From the NCBI RefSeq assembly GCF_031585635.1, contig NZ_CP134196.1, positions 2,790,001 through 2,854,000 of the forward strand: DNA of 64,000 nucleotides. The letters run 5' to 3'. Made by a program: the position numbers and the translations under genes. Origin of the DNA: Paraburkholderia sp. FT54 (GTDB lineage Bacteria; Pseudomonadota; Gammaproteobacteria; Burkholderiales; Burkholderiaceae). Below, one piece after another: positions 42,301 through 51,663 of this stretch. The notes beneath the pieces were generated by a model. The model saw only the letters and a list, made by a program, of their open reading frames with translations. It was not told the origin of the DNA and made no database searches. How positions within the stretch are numbered: position 1 is the stretch's first letter; each line of letters starts with the position of its first letter.

Positions 42301-43128
42301 CACGAAGTTGAGCTTGAGATCGGTGGACAGCTTGCCGGACTGCACGATCACCGGCAGCTTGGTCGGCACGTAGGACATGAGACGCGGCACGTCGAGACCC
42401 TCGAAGCGCAACGACACTTCCGACTCCCGCGACGCGGCAAACGGCTTGGTCCTGCCGTCGATGGCAAGCGGACTGCCGTCGATCCGCGCACGCAGCAACG
42501 GCTCGACGAAGATATCGGTTTTCGACGGCAGCGTGGCGATGAACGGAATGCCGAGCTTCCACTGATCGATCACGTGCGTCGCGCCGAGCAGCTTGTCGTC
42601 GAACGTGATCTGGCCGTTTTCGAGGCGAATGTTCGAGACGGAGAACAGCGTAGGTTTGCTATCGGGCTTGGCCGGCTGCTTCGAGAATTTCTCGATCAGG
42701 TCGGTGAAATTGAAGCGTTGCGCATCGTAGCGAACAATGTGAAAGCGCGGCGAATCGAGCTGCACTTCGTCGATGATCGGCGCCGCGCGAAACAGCGAAC
42801 TCCATGACGGCTGCACGATGAGCCGCGAGATATCCACGAAGTCGCCCGCGCCGCCGCGCTCGCCAATATGCACACGATCGGCCTCGAGCTTGAGCGTGTA
42901 CGGATTGAGCGCAATGCGGCCGATGGTGGCGGGGCGGTCGAGTTGTTTGCTGAGCTGTTGCTCGGCGATGTGGCGAATCAGCGGCGGCGCCGCGAAGAAG
43001 CCCAGCAGACCAAACAGTACAACGAAGATCAGCAGACCGGTAACGACACGCCGGGTACGGCGTGACTGCGCGACATCGCGCACGGTCTGCATGGACGAGG
43101 CTAGTGATGCTTTATTGAGGCTTGCCAT
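39379..43128 (-). CDS. DUF748 AsmA-like envelope protein
   Basis: The ATG at 43126-43128 gives 1249 residues with an N-terminal membrane helix (VVTGLLIFVVLFGLLGFFA). Long repeated beta-rich AsmA/DUF748 modules follow: TIGRIALNPYTLKLEADRVH near the start and PEFSIGGLIWHAVLNLLQKA near the end. The C-terminus (KLTDADTQKLDTIVKALSDK and SLRQLAQQRAQSVQQYL) is OmpA-like in pattern. Such proteins span the periplasm, and some relatives move lipids. Function here is unknown. Two Ala-rich linkers interrupt the modules. Confidence 0.85.
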   Translation of the reverse strand: MASLNKASLASSMQTVRDVAQSRRTRRVVTGLLIFVVLFGLLGFFAAPPLIRHIAEQQLSKQLDRPATIGRIALNPYTLKLEADRVHIGERGGAGDFVDISRLIVQPSWSSLFRAAPIIDEVQLDSPRFHIVRYDAQRFNFTDLIEKFSKQPAKPDSKPTLFSVSNIRLENGQITFDDKLLGATHVIDQWKLGIPFIATLPSKTDIFVEPLLRARIDGSPLAIDGRTKPFAASRESEVSLRFEGLDVPRLMSYVPTKLPVIVQSGKLSTDLKLNFVVSNDAPSLRVAGTVDMNDVDVQDQSKAPFFAARAVHVAVATLEPLKSLYHFEEIRIDAPTANLARDKDGVVSVEKMFAPAPASGATAARPAASAPLAASGSSATEKTAPPLDLSIKRFVLNDGTVNVHDNAASRPVDVGLQKLAVTLTDFSTLATTPAHYTLNTDFKNAGGSLGVAGAFGLVAKTASAKLDVKSLKLPLLQPYIDTATVAQVTDGALSATANIGANWSKSPVAVMVTDSQLDLQSLKVATRDSKDPLISLAQGSVKLKQVDVAARTAEIASVDTTGLAVDAQRLKDGSINLAALAGQHEAASRRTAIHAVKKAQAEGPAWHYKLGELTLKDATANFTDNTTPQPVKLNIAPLQLKVQNISDDLSRALPVDLQATLNKKGTLGVKGDVTATPLKVAVKVNANRLDAAAFEPYFGSKLNAVIASALLNASGDLAVNQAKSLKATYHGDVALVEVRMLDKATSDPFAGWGSLALSNLKADYDEHGTVVDAGRVTFTKFYGRVLLDAQGKLNLKDVVAHESGAAQSLTRDKSGAEPVPLTPQAASTVAAASAPASSAGSAATVTAAAPPQSPVKLHFGQLVLQQGRVTYTDNFIKPNFTANLVGIQGTVGAFGTQSTTPAPVDIAAKLAANGPLSIRGTVNPLIAKPALDLTAVAHDIELTNLTPYSAKYAGYPITKGKLNVDLHYKLANDQLDANNHIFIDQLTFGDHVDNDTATKLPVRLAISLLKNSRGEIDVNLPVSGSLSNPEFSIGGLIWHAVLNLLQKAVTAPFSLIANAFGGSGEELGYVEFEPGSAKLTDADTQKLDTIVKALSDKPSIRMDLIGRVDPAVDEPALRTGYVDRLVKQQKIKDVVGNGESVDLSTVTVDPKEYDKYLSKAYKSADFKKPRNFVGLTKSLPDDEMKSALAANAPIDDASLRQLAQQRAQSVQQYLDGKIDSSRVFIVAPKLNADGIKDKGATTRVDFGLK

Positions 43129-43361
43129 GCTCGGTTTTGGGTAATGCGGCGGCAAGCCCGCCGCGAAAACGAAAATCCCGCAAGCGGCAGTATAAGTCGT
43201 GAATCTTTCGTCGGATATAAATGTAAGCCGGGGCTTACACATTACTCCGCGCGATAGCGTCGTATGTCCGCCGGGTTGAAGCGGCGGGCATGTTTTGCTC
43301 GGTGCGTTGCGCGGTCGGTTACCGATGCGCCGCTGTCACGTCACCGACACGTAGGCCGGTA

Positions 43362-44774
43362 TCACTGACGCACGACGGCTGGCGGCTGCCAGCTACCGTC
43401 GGTAGCTTGCGGCTTGGGCGCGTACAAACGCAGCACGAGTTGCAGATCGGCGCGCGGCGCCGGCAGCCAGTTGCCGCTCCTGCTGCGAGCGGACGACACC
43501 GTCACGTCGAGCGAGCCGTCGCGGTTGCGGCGTGCGCCATTGCGGTCGCCCACCGCCAGACGCGCCGGTGCGCTTTCGCCAAGCGCGCCGTCCTTCGTGT
43601 AGGCGGTGATCGACCAGAAACCGCGCACTGGCGGCAACTGATTCGGCGCGAATTGGATCACGTAGCGGTTGGCGCCGTTGAGCGCATGACCGTCGCTGTC
43701 CTGCGTGACGACCGCGCGTACTTCGTCGTCTTTCGTGCCGATGCCCGGTTGCGCGTAAGCGGCATAGGCGCGCATCGCGTAGTCGGGGCCGTAGTTGCCC
43801 ACACCGTCGCCGAACCAGCTCCAGCCATTGCCGGTCAGCAGATTGGACGGCGGCGTGACGACGCGCTCATGACCGTCGGCCAGACCCGCTGCGATGGCTT
43901 CCGGCGCATTCGGCAGCTTGACCGGCTCGCCTGCCGTCACGCCGAGGTCCGAGAGGAATTTCAAGGCATGCGGATCGGCCGGCGTCGGCGGGTTGCCAGG
44001 CAAGGCCTGTGCGAGCCGGGTGAAGAAGCCGTTCGCGTCGAGCGCGGCGACTTGCGCGGCCGGCGTGCCGGAAGCACCCGCGGCGGCGACATTGCTGCGC
44101 GGCGGCGTGATCGCGGCGGAGCGGGCGTCGCCCGCGTAGACGCTCAGCGGCGCCACGCGAATGGCGCGCTGAAGCTTGCGGACCGCCGTCAGATCGCGCG
44201 TGCCGTTCGACTGGATACGCACGCTCACCCATGCGTTGCGGGTCGGTACGTCGACGCGCTTCGCACCCTTGGGCAAATCACCCTGCCAACCTGGACCGAC
44301 GAAGGCGATCACCTGCGCCTTGATGCCGGCCGCGCGCGTGGCGAACTGCGAACTGGTCGACCACACCACGTTGGTCCACATGTCGAGCACGCGGGCGTCG
44401 ACATAGCGGCCATGCGAATCGGGCAGCGACACGATCACCGGTTCGCTGCCGACGTCCAGCCAGCCGGTTGAATCGAACGTATCGAGACTCGGCTGCATCG
44501 GACCGGACGCGCCGATCGGCGGCAATGCCTGCGCGTGGCGCAGCGTATTGAGCGGCGCCTGGCCCGGATCGGTGCCGACCGCCGCGTCGCGCGCGACACC
44601 CATCAGCACGAGCGGGTAGCCGAATACATACGAGTCGGCGACTTCGTCCTTGATCCAGCCGGTGGATTTTTGCGTCGCGGAGGGCGTCGATGCGCAGCCG
44701 GCCAGAAATGCGAGGCCTGCGAGCGATGCGCAGGTCCAGTGAATCGGAAACAGTACTCGGCGATTTTTTATCAT
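43362..44774 (-). CDS. DUF1254/DUF1214 lipoprotein
   Basis: The ATG at 44772-44774 gives 470 residues with lipobox LAGC (LAGLAFLAGCASTPS). The DUF1254 part contains DSYVFGYPLVLMGVARD and SLPDSHGRYVDARVLDMWTN. The C-terminal DUF1214 part contains NRYVIQFAPNQLPPVRGFWS and DLQLVLRLYAPKPQ. The family is widespread in proteobacteria and of unknown function. A 130-residue Ala/Pro-rich stretch lies between the domains. It is divergent from the PaiB-like gene. Confidence 0.88.
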   Translation of the reverse strand: MIKNRRVLFPIHWTCASLAGLAFLAGCASTPSATQKSTGWIKDEVADSYVFGYPLVLMGVARDAAVGTDPGQAPLNTLRHAQALPPIGASGPMQPSLDTFDSTGWLDVGSEPVIVSLPDSHGRYVDARVLDMWTNVVWSTSSQFATRAAGIKAQVIAFVGPGWQGDLPKGAKRVDVPTRNAWVSVRIQSNGTRDLTAVRKLQRAIRVAPLSVYAGDARSAAITPPRSNVAAAGASGTPAAQVAALDANGFFTRLAQALPGNPPTPADPHALKFLSDLGVTAGEPVKLPNAPEAIAAGLADGHERVVTPPSNLLTGNGWSWFGDGVGNYGPDYAMRAYAAYAQPGIGTKDDEVRAVVTQDSDGHALNGANRYVIQFAPNQLPPVRGFWSITAYTKDGALGESAPARLAVGDRNGARRNRDGSLDVTVSSARSRSGNWLPAPRADLQLVLRLYAPKPQATDGSWQPPAVVRQ

Positions 44775-45073
44775 TCGTTCAGGTGGCGGAACGTGCGGTC
44801 CTAAGGGAGACGCCGGCGTGCAGCGAACCCTGCTTGCGCGGCCTCCCAAAGCCCACGCAGACAGTCCGCGGTTCGCGATGCCGACAACACCGGGTTGTAT
44901 CGTATCCTCTTTCACCGAGCAAGCGCAAAGGCATGAATAGCGCCGGGTCGCGCGCGCACGCCGCCCTTTTGCGGTACGGTTGACGTTTCTCGTTACGTTC
45001 GTCCTGGCGCCCCGTGCCTCGGGCGAGCTTTTTTCATCGCTGCTCTTTCGCCCCCTCGTATCCGGAGCGCTTC

Positions 45074-45724
45074 ATGTACATGCCCGCCCATTTCGAAGAG
45101 AACCGCCCAGAGGTTCTCCATCGCCTGATCGCCGAGCAGCCTTTCGGCGCGCTGATCACCCACGGGCCGAACGGGCTCGATGCGAACCATGTGCCGTTCG
45201 AGTTCGAAGTCCCGTCGGCGGCCGGTGAAACGCTCGGTATCCTGCGCGCTCACGTCGCTCGCGCGAATCCCGTGTGGCAGGAGGCCGCCGCGAACCCGGA
45301 AGCGCTCGTGATCTTTCAGGGCCCGGCCGCTTATATCTCGCCGAACTGGTATCCGAGCAAGCACGAGGCGCATCGGCAGGTGCCGACTTATAACTATATG
45401 GTGGTGCACGCTCACGGCCGGATCGTCGTGCGCGACGACGAGTCGTTCGTACGCGGCCTGGTCGCGCGCCTGACCCGCAAGATGGAAGCCGGCGAACCGG
45501 CGCCGTGGAAAATGGGCGACGCGCCCGCCGATTTCATCACGCAGATGCTCGGCGCGATCGTCGGCATCGAGATCGAGGTGACGCGGCTGGTCGGCAAGTG
45601 GAAGCTCGGCCAGAACAAGGCTGCGGACGACCGCCGCGGCGCGGCCGAAACCCTGCTGGCGCGCTCGACCAACGAACAGCAGGCCGTCGGCCAGGCCATG
45701 CTGGACGCGCCGCCAGCCTTCTGA
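45074..45724 (+). CDS. PaiB-like FMN-binding protein
   Basis: The ATG at 45074 follows GGAGCG and gives 216 residues, MYMPAHFEENRPEVLHRLIA, the usual PaiB start. VHAHGRIVVRDDES and YISPNWYPSKHEAHRQVPTYNY are family segments of the FMN-binding split barrel. Bacillus PaiB affects sporulation and protease genes. In proteobacteria the role is unknown. Confidence 0.9.
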   Translation: MYMPAHFEENRPEVLHRLIAEQPFGALITHGPNGLDANHVPFEFEVPSAAGETLGILRAHVARANPVWQEAAANPEALVIFQGPAAYISPNWYPSKHEAHRQVPTYNYMVVHAHGRIVVRDDESFVRGLVARLTRKMEAGEPAPWKMGDAPADFITQMLGAIVGIEIEVTRLVGKWKLGQNKAADDRRGAAETLLARSTNEQQAVGQAMLDAPPAF

Positions 45725-45777
45725 GCGGGCGTTTCGGCGAGCTATCGGCGCGCTGACGTACACCCCGCAATTCGTCC

Positions 45778-45808
45778 TTGACCTTCCCATCATGGGAAGG
45801 TCAATACT
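45778..45808 (+). promoter_or_regulatory. CueR/HmrR-type copper-responsive promoter of copA
   Basis: ACCTTCCC (45781-45788) and GGGAAGGT (45794-45801) form a perfect dyad around ATCAT, lying inside a 19-bp spacer between TTGACC (45778-45783) and AATACT (45803-45808). The overlong spacer with ACCTTCC half-sites is diagnostic of MerR-family CueR promoters and closely resembles E. coli copA. No cueR gene is in the window. Confidence 0.92.
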
Positions 45809-45851
45809 GGGTTCATGACGCGGCCCGATGCCGCCACGAGCCTTGCCTACC

Positions 45852-48473
45852 ATGACCGAACTTGCCAATCCACAGCGCTCCACGGACGCTGTCACTTCTG
45901 CCGCCCGGACCGCCGAACTCGACATCGGCGGAATGACTTGCGCCTCATGCGCGCTGCGTGTCGAGAAAGCGCTCGCCAAAGTGCCGGGCGTCACGCGTGC
46001 GTCGGTGAATCTCGCCACTGAGCGAGCGCGAATCGAAAGTGATGCCACCGTCGATTCCGATACGCTCGCCAACGCCGTGCGCAAGGCGGGCTACGACGCG
46101 ACGCTGTGCGCCTCCCCGGACGCCGCGCCGCTCGTGGCCGAGGTGCGGCAGTCCACGCAATTGGCGATCGGCGGCATGACCTGTGCCTCATGCGCGATGC
46201 GCGTCGAAAAGGCTCTCGCGAAAGTGCCGGGCGTGGTCGGCGCGTCGGTGAATCTGGCGACCGAAACCGCAACCGTCAGTCTGGACGGCGCGGCCGCCGC
46301 CCCGGACGCGTTGATCGCCGCCGTCAAGAAAGCCGGCTACGAAGCGGCCTTGATCGCGCCGCCCGACACACCGGCGGCTTCTGATCACGCCACTCCCGCC
46401 GCCGCCAGGCGCGACCCAACCCGCCGCGAACTGGCAACCGTGCTCGCCTCCGCCGTGCTGACGCTGCCGCTCGTCGCGCCCATGGTCGGCGAATGGTTCG
46501 GGCTGCACGCGATGCTCTCGCCGTGGCTGCAATTCGCGTTTGCCTCGATCGTGCAGTTCGCGTTCGGCGCGCGCTTCTATCGCGCGGCCTATCGCGCCGT
46601 GCGGGCCGGCGCGGGCAACATGGACTTGCTGGTGGCGCTCGGCACCTCGGCGGCGTATGGCATCAGCGTCTATGAACTGGCGACCCATCCGGGCGACATG
46701 ATGCATCTGTATTTCGAAGCGTCGGCGGTCGTGATCACGCTGGTGCGCTTCGGCAAGTGGCTGGAAGCGCGCGCCAAGCGCCAGACCACGGACGCCATCC
46801 GCGCGCTCAACGCGCTGCGTCCCGAGCGCGCGCGCATTCGCGTCGGCGCCGATGAACGCGACGTGCCGCTCGCGCAAGTGCGGGTCGGCACGGTGGTGAT
46901 CGTGCGTCCCGGCGAACGCGTGCCGGTCGACGGCGCGGTGCTCGAAGGCCGCACGCATATCGACGAATCGCTGATTACCGGAGAAAGCCTGCCGGTGCCG
47001 AAGCAGGTGGCCGACGCGGTCACCGCCGGTTCGATCAACGGCGAAGGCGCGATTGCCGTGACGACCACCGCGATCGGCGCGGAAACGACGCTCGCGCGAG
47101 TCATCCGCCTCGTGGAAAGCGCGCAGGCCGAGAAGGCGCCGATCCAGCGCCTCGTCGACCGGGTCAGCGAAATCTTCGTGCCGGCGATTCTGGCGATTGC
47201 CGCGCTTACGCTGGCGGGCTGGCTGATCGCCGGCGCGGGCGGCGAAACCGCGATTCTGAACGCGGTCGCCGTGCTAGTGATCGCCTGCCCGTGCGCGCTC
47301 GGATTGGCCACGCCGGCGGCCATCATGGCCGGCACCGGCGTCGCGGCGCGGCACGGCGTGCTGATCAAGGACGCCGAAGCGCTGGAGACCGCGCATCGCG
47401 TGACGATCGTCGCGTTCGATAAAACCGGCACGCTGACGCTCGGGCAACCGTCGGTGACGGCGTTCGAGCCGATTGGCGGCGTCAGCCGCGACGAGGCGCT
47501 GGCGCTTGCCGCGGCGGTGCAGCGTCATAGCGATCACCCGTTAGCGCGGGCGGTGTTGAAGGCGCATGAAGTCGCGGCGACGAACAGCGGCGACGTGACG
47601 GCGGCGGACGCTGGCGGTGTGGCGGCAGCGTCCGCTGGCGGCACGGCAGCGACGGAAACTGGCGTCGCGGTGGCGTCCGGACAAATCCCGCCGCAGCATG
47701 CGAGCGCCGCGCGCGCGGTGGCAGGCCGCGGCGTCGAAGCGGACGTCGACGGGCGCACGCTCGCGCTGGGCAGCACGCGCTGGCTCAACGAACTCGGCAT
47801 TGACTTGCCGGCGGAACTCGCCACGCGCGCTCACGAACTCGAAGCCGCGGGCAACACCGTTTCCTGGCTCATGCAGCGCGAAGCGCCCGCGGCACTCGCC
47901 TTGATCGCTTTCGGCGACACCGTCAAACCGACGGCACGCGCGGCCGTCGAACGGTTGGCGCAAATGGGCATCAAGAGCGTGCTGGTCACCGGCGACAACC
48001 GCGGCAGCGCGGCGAGCGTGGCCAAGGCGCTCGGCATCGACGAATTCCATGCGGAAGTTCTGCCCGACGACAAGGCCCGTGTGATCCGCGATCTGAAGAT
48101 CCGCAGCGCCGGCATCGTGGCGATGGCGGGCGACGGCATCAACGACGCCCCCGCACTCGCCGCCGCCGACATCGGCATCGCGATGGCGACCGGCACCGAC
48201 GTCGCCATGCACGCGGCCGGCATCACGCTGATGCGCGGCGATCCGGCGCTGGTGGCCGACGCCATCGACATCTCGCGCAAGACCTGGCGCAAGATCCAGC
48301 AGAACCTGTTCTGGGCGTTCGTCTACAACCTGATCGGTATTCCGCTGGCCGCCTTCGGTTTGCTGAACCCAATGCTCGCCGGCGCGGCAATGGCCTTTTC
48401 GAGCGTGAGCGTCGTCACCAATGCGTTGTTGCTACGCGCCTGGCGCGGCGCGCAGGCTCGTTCGGCGCGCTGA
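45852..48473 (+). CDS. copA: Copper-exporting P1B-type ATPase
   Basis: The ATG at 45852 gives 873 residues; an ATG at 45828 is possible but would leave a leader of about 13 nt. Two N-terminal heavy-metal domains each carry GGMTCASC. Eight membrane segments, the CPC motif in [13 protein letters not shown], the phosphorylation motif [11 protein letters not shown] and the hinge [10 protein letters not shown] follow. It pumps Cu(I) out of the cytoplasm. An Ala/Gly/Thr-rich insertion at about 574-616 sits in the nucleotide-binding domain. The CueR promoter predicts copper induction. Confidence 0.96.
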   Translation: MTELANPQRSTDAVTSAARTAELDIGGMTCASCALRVEKALAKVPGVTRASVNLATERARIESDATVDSDTLANAVRKAGYDATLCASPDAAPLVAEVRQSTQLAIGGMTCASCAMRVEKALAKVPGVVGASVNLATETATVSLDGAAAAPDALIAAVKKAGYEAALIAPPDTPAASDHATPAAARRDPTRRELATVLASAVLTLPLVAPMVGEWFGLHAMLSPWLQFAFASIVQFAFGARFYRAAYRAVRAGAGNMDLLVALGTSAAYGISVYELATHPGDMMHLYFEASAVVITLVRFGKWLEARAKRQTTDAIRALNALRPERARIRVGADERDVPLAQVRVGTVVIVRPGERVPVDGAVLEGRTHIDESLITGESLPVPKQVADAVTAGSINGEGAIAVTTTAIGAETTLARVIRLVESAQAEKAPIQRLVDRVSEIFVPAILAIAALTLAGWLIAGAGGETAILNAVAVLVIACPCALGLATPAAIMAGTGVAARHGVLIKDAEALETAHRVTIVAFDKTGTLTLGQPSVTAFEPIGGVSRDEALALAAAVQRHSDHPLARAVLKAHEVAATNSGDVTAADAGGVAAASAGGTAATETGVAVASGQIPPQHASAARAVAGRGVEADVDGRTLALGSTRWLNELGIDLPAELATRAHELEAAGNTVSWLMQREAPAALALIAFGDTVKPTARAAVERLAQMGIKSVLVTGDNRGSAASVAKALGIDEFHAEVLPDDKARVIRDLKIRSAGIVAMAGDGINDAPALAAADIGIAMATGTDVAMHAAGITLMRGDPALVADAIDISRKTWRKIQQNLFWAFVYNLIGIPLAAFGLLNPMLAGAAMAFSSVSVVTNALLLRAWRGAQARSAR

Positions 48474-48735
48474 GCGAACGCGGCGGCGAGAAATGCCGTG
48501 CACGCGCGGGGCCTATTAGCGGCGTCGTGATCAACGCGTTGTAGCGGCACGAAGGGCAGTTCGGCGCGCTGAGCGCGCCGCGTACCGAAACGCCTCGCTG
48601 GCAGCAGCGCCAATTACGAAGCGCTTTCAAAATTCTAAAGAAAGCGGGCGCCGCGGCCGTAAACAAGCCATCGATGCCGGGCATGCCTACGCATGGCTCA
48701 CGCACCGCTTGTCCTCCTCTACTCTGCGAACGTCC

Positions 48736-50709
48736 ATGCAATTTCTCTCTTTGCGCCGCGCCAGCGTCGGCGCGCGGCTCGCGATTCTTTCGTGCGTGCT
48801 GGTGACGTTGATTTTCGCCGCGTTTACGTGGGCGCTCACCCGCACCGCCGGCAAGCAGATCAGTGACCAGGTGCTGGAACGCATCGCCGATAAGGACCGC
48901 TCCATCGCCGCGATGATCAAGCTGTTCGACAAGGCCTTGTCGAACGAGGTCGACCGCTCGATGTCGCTGTTCGCGAGCTTCCTGCCCACCGGCTACACGC
49001 TCGACGAAACGCAGAAGGTCGACATCGGCGGCGTCGCCACGCCGACCCTCAAGGCCGGCGACAAAGTTCTGAACATGGACTTTTCCATCCCCGATCTGTT
49101 TCTCGAACGCAGCGGCGCGGTGGCCACCGTGTTCGCGCGCAGCGGCGACGACTTCGTCCGCGTCACGACTTCGCTCAAGAAACAGGACGGCTCGCGCGCC
49201 ATCGGCACGCTGCTCGATCGCAAGGCGCCCGCCTACGCGCTGCTCCTCGCGAACCAACCTTACACGGGACTCGCCGCGCTCTTCGGCAAACGTTTGATCA
49301 CGCAGTACCGGCCGATCACGGACGCAAGCGGCCGCGTGATCGGCGCGCTGTTTGTCGGCGTGAATGTGGACAAGGAAGTTCAGTCGGTCCAGGACGGCAT
49401 TCGCAATCTGAAGATCGGCGACAGCGGTTATTACTTCGTCGTCGACGCGTCGAACGGCGGCAGTCGCGGCAAGCTGATCGTGCATCCGGCAGCCGCCGGC
49501 CAGAGCGCCGACAACGCCAATGCGCCGTATCAGCAAATGCTCGACATGAAGGAAGGCCAGCTCGAATACAGCTCAGCCGATACCACGCTCGGCGAACGCG
49601 GCGCGCGCGACAAGTTCGTGTCGTTCGTTACCGTGCCGGAATGGCAATGGCTGGTGGGCGGCGTCGCGCCACGCGACGAAGTGATGGCCGACGTCATCAC
49701 CACTCGCAACGAATATTTGCTGCTCGGCTTCGCCCTCGTCGGTGTATTCGCGGTCGTGTTCCTGTTCGCAGTGCGACGCCTCGTGAGCCGCCCGCTCGAC
49801 GAAGCCGCCAAGGCATCCGAACGCTTCGCCTCGGGCGATCTGAGCGTGCGCGTGGCGAATGGCGCAAGCGCACGCGCCGATGAAATCGGCCGCCTGATGC
49901 AGTCGATCGACGGCATCGGCGAAGGTCTCGCGCGCATCGTTTCGCAAGTGCGCAATGCGTCGACGGATATGTCACACGGCACAGAGAAAATCGCCACCGG
50001 CAGCGGCAATATCGCCGCGCGAATCGCTACGCAGGCGAGCAGCCTGGAGGAAACGGCGGCCAGCATGGAAGAGATCACCTCGACCGTGCAGCAGAACGCC
50101 GACCACGCCGCGCAGGCCAATACGCTCGTCACGCGTGCCGCCGATGCCGCGCTCGAAGGGGGCCGCGCTGTCGAACGCGTGGTGTCGACGATGGGCGAGA
50201 TCAGCCGTTCATCGCAGAAGATCGCCGAGATCACGAGCGTGATTGAAGGCATCGCGTTCCAGACCAATATCCTTGCGCTGAACGCGGCAGTGGAAGCCGC
50301 GCGAGCGGGCGAGCACGGCAAGGGCTTCGCGGTCGTGGCTTCCGAAGTGCGCGCGCTGGCGCAACGTAGCGCGGCTTCGGTGAAGGAGATCGAGAGTCTG
50401 ATCGCGACATCCACGGCGACCGTGCAAAGTGGTTTCCAGATCGCCGAAGAAGCCAGCTCGACGATGCAGGGCATCGTTCAACAGGTCGGCCAGGTGCGCG
50501 CGATCATGGGCGAGATCAGCGTCGCGTCGCGCGAGCAATCGGGCGGCATCGAGCAGGTGAATCTTGCGGTCACGCAGATCGGCGAAGCCACGCAGCAGAA
50601 CGCGACGATTGTCGGCGAAGCCGAACTCGCGGCGGCCGGGTTGCGCGATCAGGCCGCGCGTCTCGCGCAAGTGGTCAGCGTGTTCAAACTGGAAAGCGGG
50701 CGCGATTGA
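48736..50709 (+). CDS. Methyl-accepting chemotaxis protein with Cache domains
   Basis: The ATG at 48736 gives 657 residues; a TTG nine codons upstream is the alternative. TM1 (about 12-35) and a periplasmic Cache_3-Cache_2-type domain ([21 protein letters not shown]) are followed by TM2, a HAMP domain and the signalling hairpin tip [20 protein letters not shown]. Adaptation helices such as [20 protein letters not shown] are present. No CheR-binding pentapeptide ends the protein. The ligand is unknown. Confidence 0.94.
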   Translation: MQFLSLRRASVGARLAILSCVLVTLIFAAFTWALTRTAGKQISDQVLERIADKDRSIAAMIKLFDKALSNEVDRSMSLFASFLPTGYTLDETQKVDIGGVATPTLKAGDKVLNMDFSIPDLFLERSGAVATVFARSGDDFVRVTTSLKKQDGSRAIGTLLDRKAPAYALLLANQPYTGLAALFGKRLITQYRPITDASGRVIGALFVGVNVDKEVQSVQDGIRNLKIGDSGYYFVVDASNGGSRGKLIVHPAAAGQSADNANAPYQQMLDMKEGQLEYSSADTTLGERGARDKFVSFVTVPEWQWLVGGVAPRDEVMADVITTRNEYLLLGFALVGVFAVVFLFAVRRLVSRPLDEAAKASERFASGDLSVRVANGASARADEIGRLMQSIDGIGEGLARIVSQVRNASTDMSHGTEKIATGSGNIAARIATQASSLEETAASMEEITSTVQQNADHAAQANTLVTRAADAALEGGRAVERVVSTMGEISRSSQKIAEITSVIEGIAFQTNILALNAAVEAARAGEHGKGFAVVASEVRALAQRSAASVKEIESLIATSTATVQSGFQIAEEASSTMQGIVQQVGQVRAIMGEISVASREQSGGIEQVNLAVTQIGEATQQNATIVGEAELAAAGLRDQAARLAQVVSVFKLESGRD

Positions 50710-50789
50710 CGCGCAGTTCCTCACGGCGCTGTGCTGTTTAGTGCAGCGCGCGCCGCTCGCGGTTGCGGCAGCATGGCCATTCGACTTCT

Positions 50790-51443
50790 TCAGAACTCGA
50801 CGTCCAGTTCGTCGATCTCTTCCACTTCCTGCTGCGCGTCGGCGATCCACTCCTGCATCTCGGGCAGCGCCATGATCCGCTGTCCGTATTCGACGATCTC
50901 CGGATCGAGTTTGACGTCGTAGGTCACGAAACGCGTCACCACGGGCGCGTACATCGCGTCCGCCGCGGTGCGCTCGCCGAACAGAAACGGCCCGCCGTAC
51001 TGCTTCAGACAATCGCCCCAGATCGTCACGATGCGGTCGATATCCGACTGAGCCCGCGCCCACACCTTGAAGCCCGGGAAGTGCGCTTTGAGGTTCATCG
51101 GCAGAGCCGAGCGCAGCGAGGCGAAACCCGAGTGCATCTCGCCGCAGATCGAGCGGCAATGCGCGCGGGCGCGAATATCTTCCGGCAGCAGTTTCGCGTC
51201 CGGTTTCAGTTCGTTCAGGTATTCCGCAATCGCCAGCGTGTCCCAGATCTTGATGCCGTCGTGAACGAGGCACGGCACCAGGATGGACGGCGAGAGCAGC
51301 AGAAGTTCAGCGCGTGCCGCGGGGTCATCGATCGGCATGACGATCTCTTCGAAAGGCAAACCGCTGAACCTGGTCAGCAGCCAGCCGCGCAACGACCACG
51401 ACGAATAATTCTTGCTGCTGATGGTAAGCGTGGTATTCGCCAT
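50790..51443 (-). CDS. Glutathione S-transferase family protein
   Basis: The ATG at 51441-51443 gives 217 residues: MANTTLTISSKNYSSWSLRG, an N-terminal thioredoxin fold with WDTLAIAEYLNEL, and a helical C-terminal domain. The Ser-rich N-terminus replaces the usual catalytic tyrosine and resembles GSTs such as those of the YfcF or MaiA groups. Substrate unknown. It is divergent from phaZ. Confidence 0.88.
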   Translation of the reverse strand: MANTTLTISSKNYSSWSLRGWLLTRFSGLPFEEIVMPIDDPAARAELLLLSPSILVPCLVHDGIKIWDTLAIAEYLNELKPDAKLLPEDIRARAHCRSICGEMHSGFASLRSALPMNLKAHFPGFKVWARAQSDIDRIVTIWGDCLKQYGGPFLFGERTAADAMYAPVVTRFVTYDVKLDPEIVEYGQRIMALPEMQEWIADAQQEVEEIDELDVEF

Positions 51444-51663
51444 ACGATTCTCCTCCAGATGAGGCGTTCGGTCGACGCCTGACGCCATGCGTGCACGTTG
51501 CCGTGCGCGCGCGCACCAAAGCGCGGCAATTTCGGCCCGTTGTCCCGACTCGCGCAAATGCTATGCCAACGTGGGGGCACGGTCGCACCAGCACGTATGC
51601 GAGCTTGGCACATGACTTGCCTTTATTTGGGCTCCTTTCCATTTCAGCATTCGTGCGAAGGTT

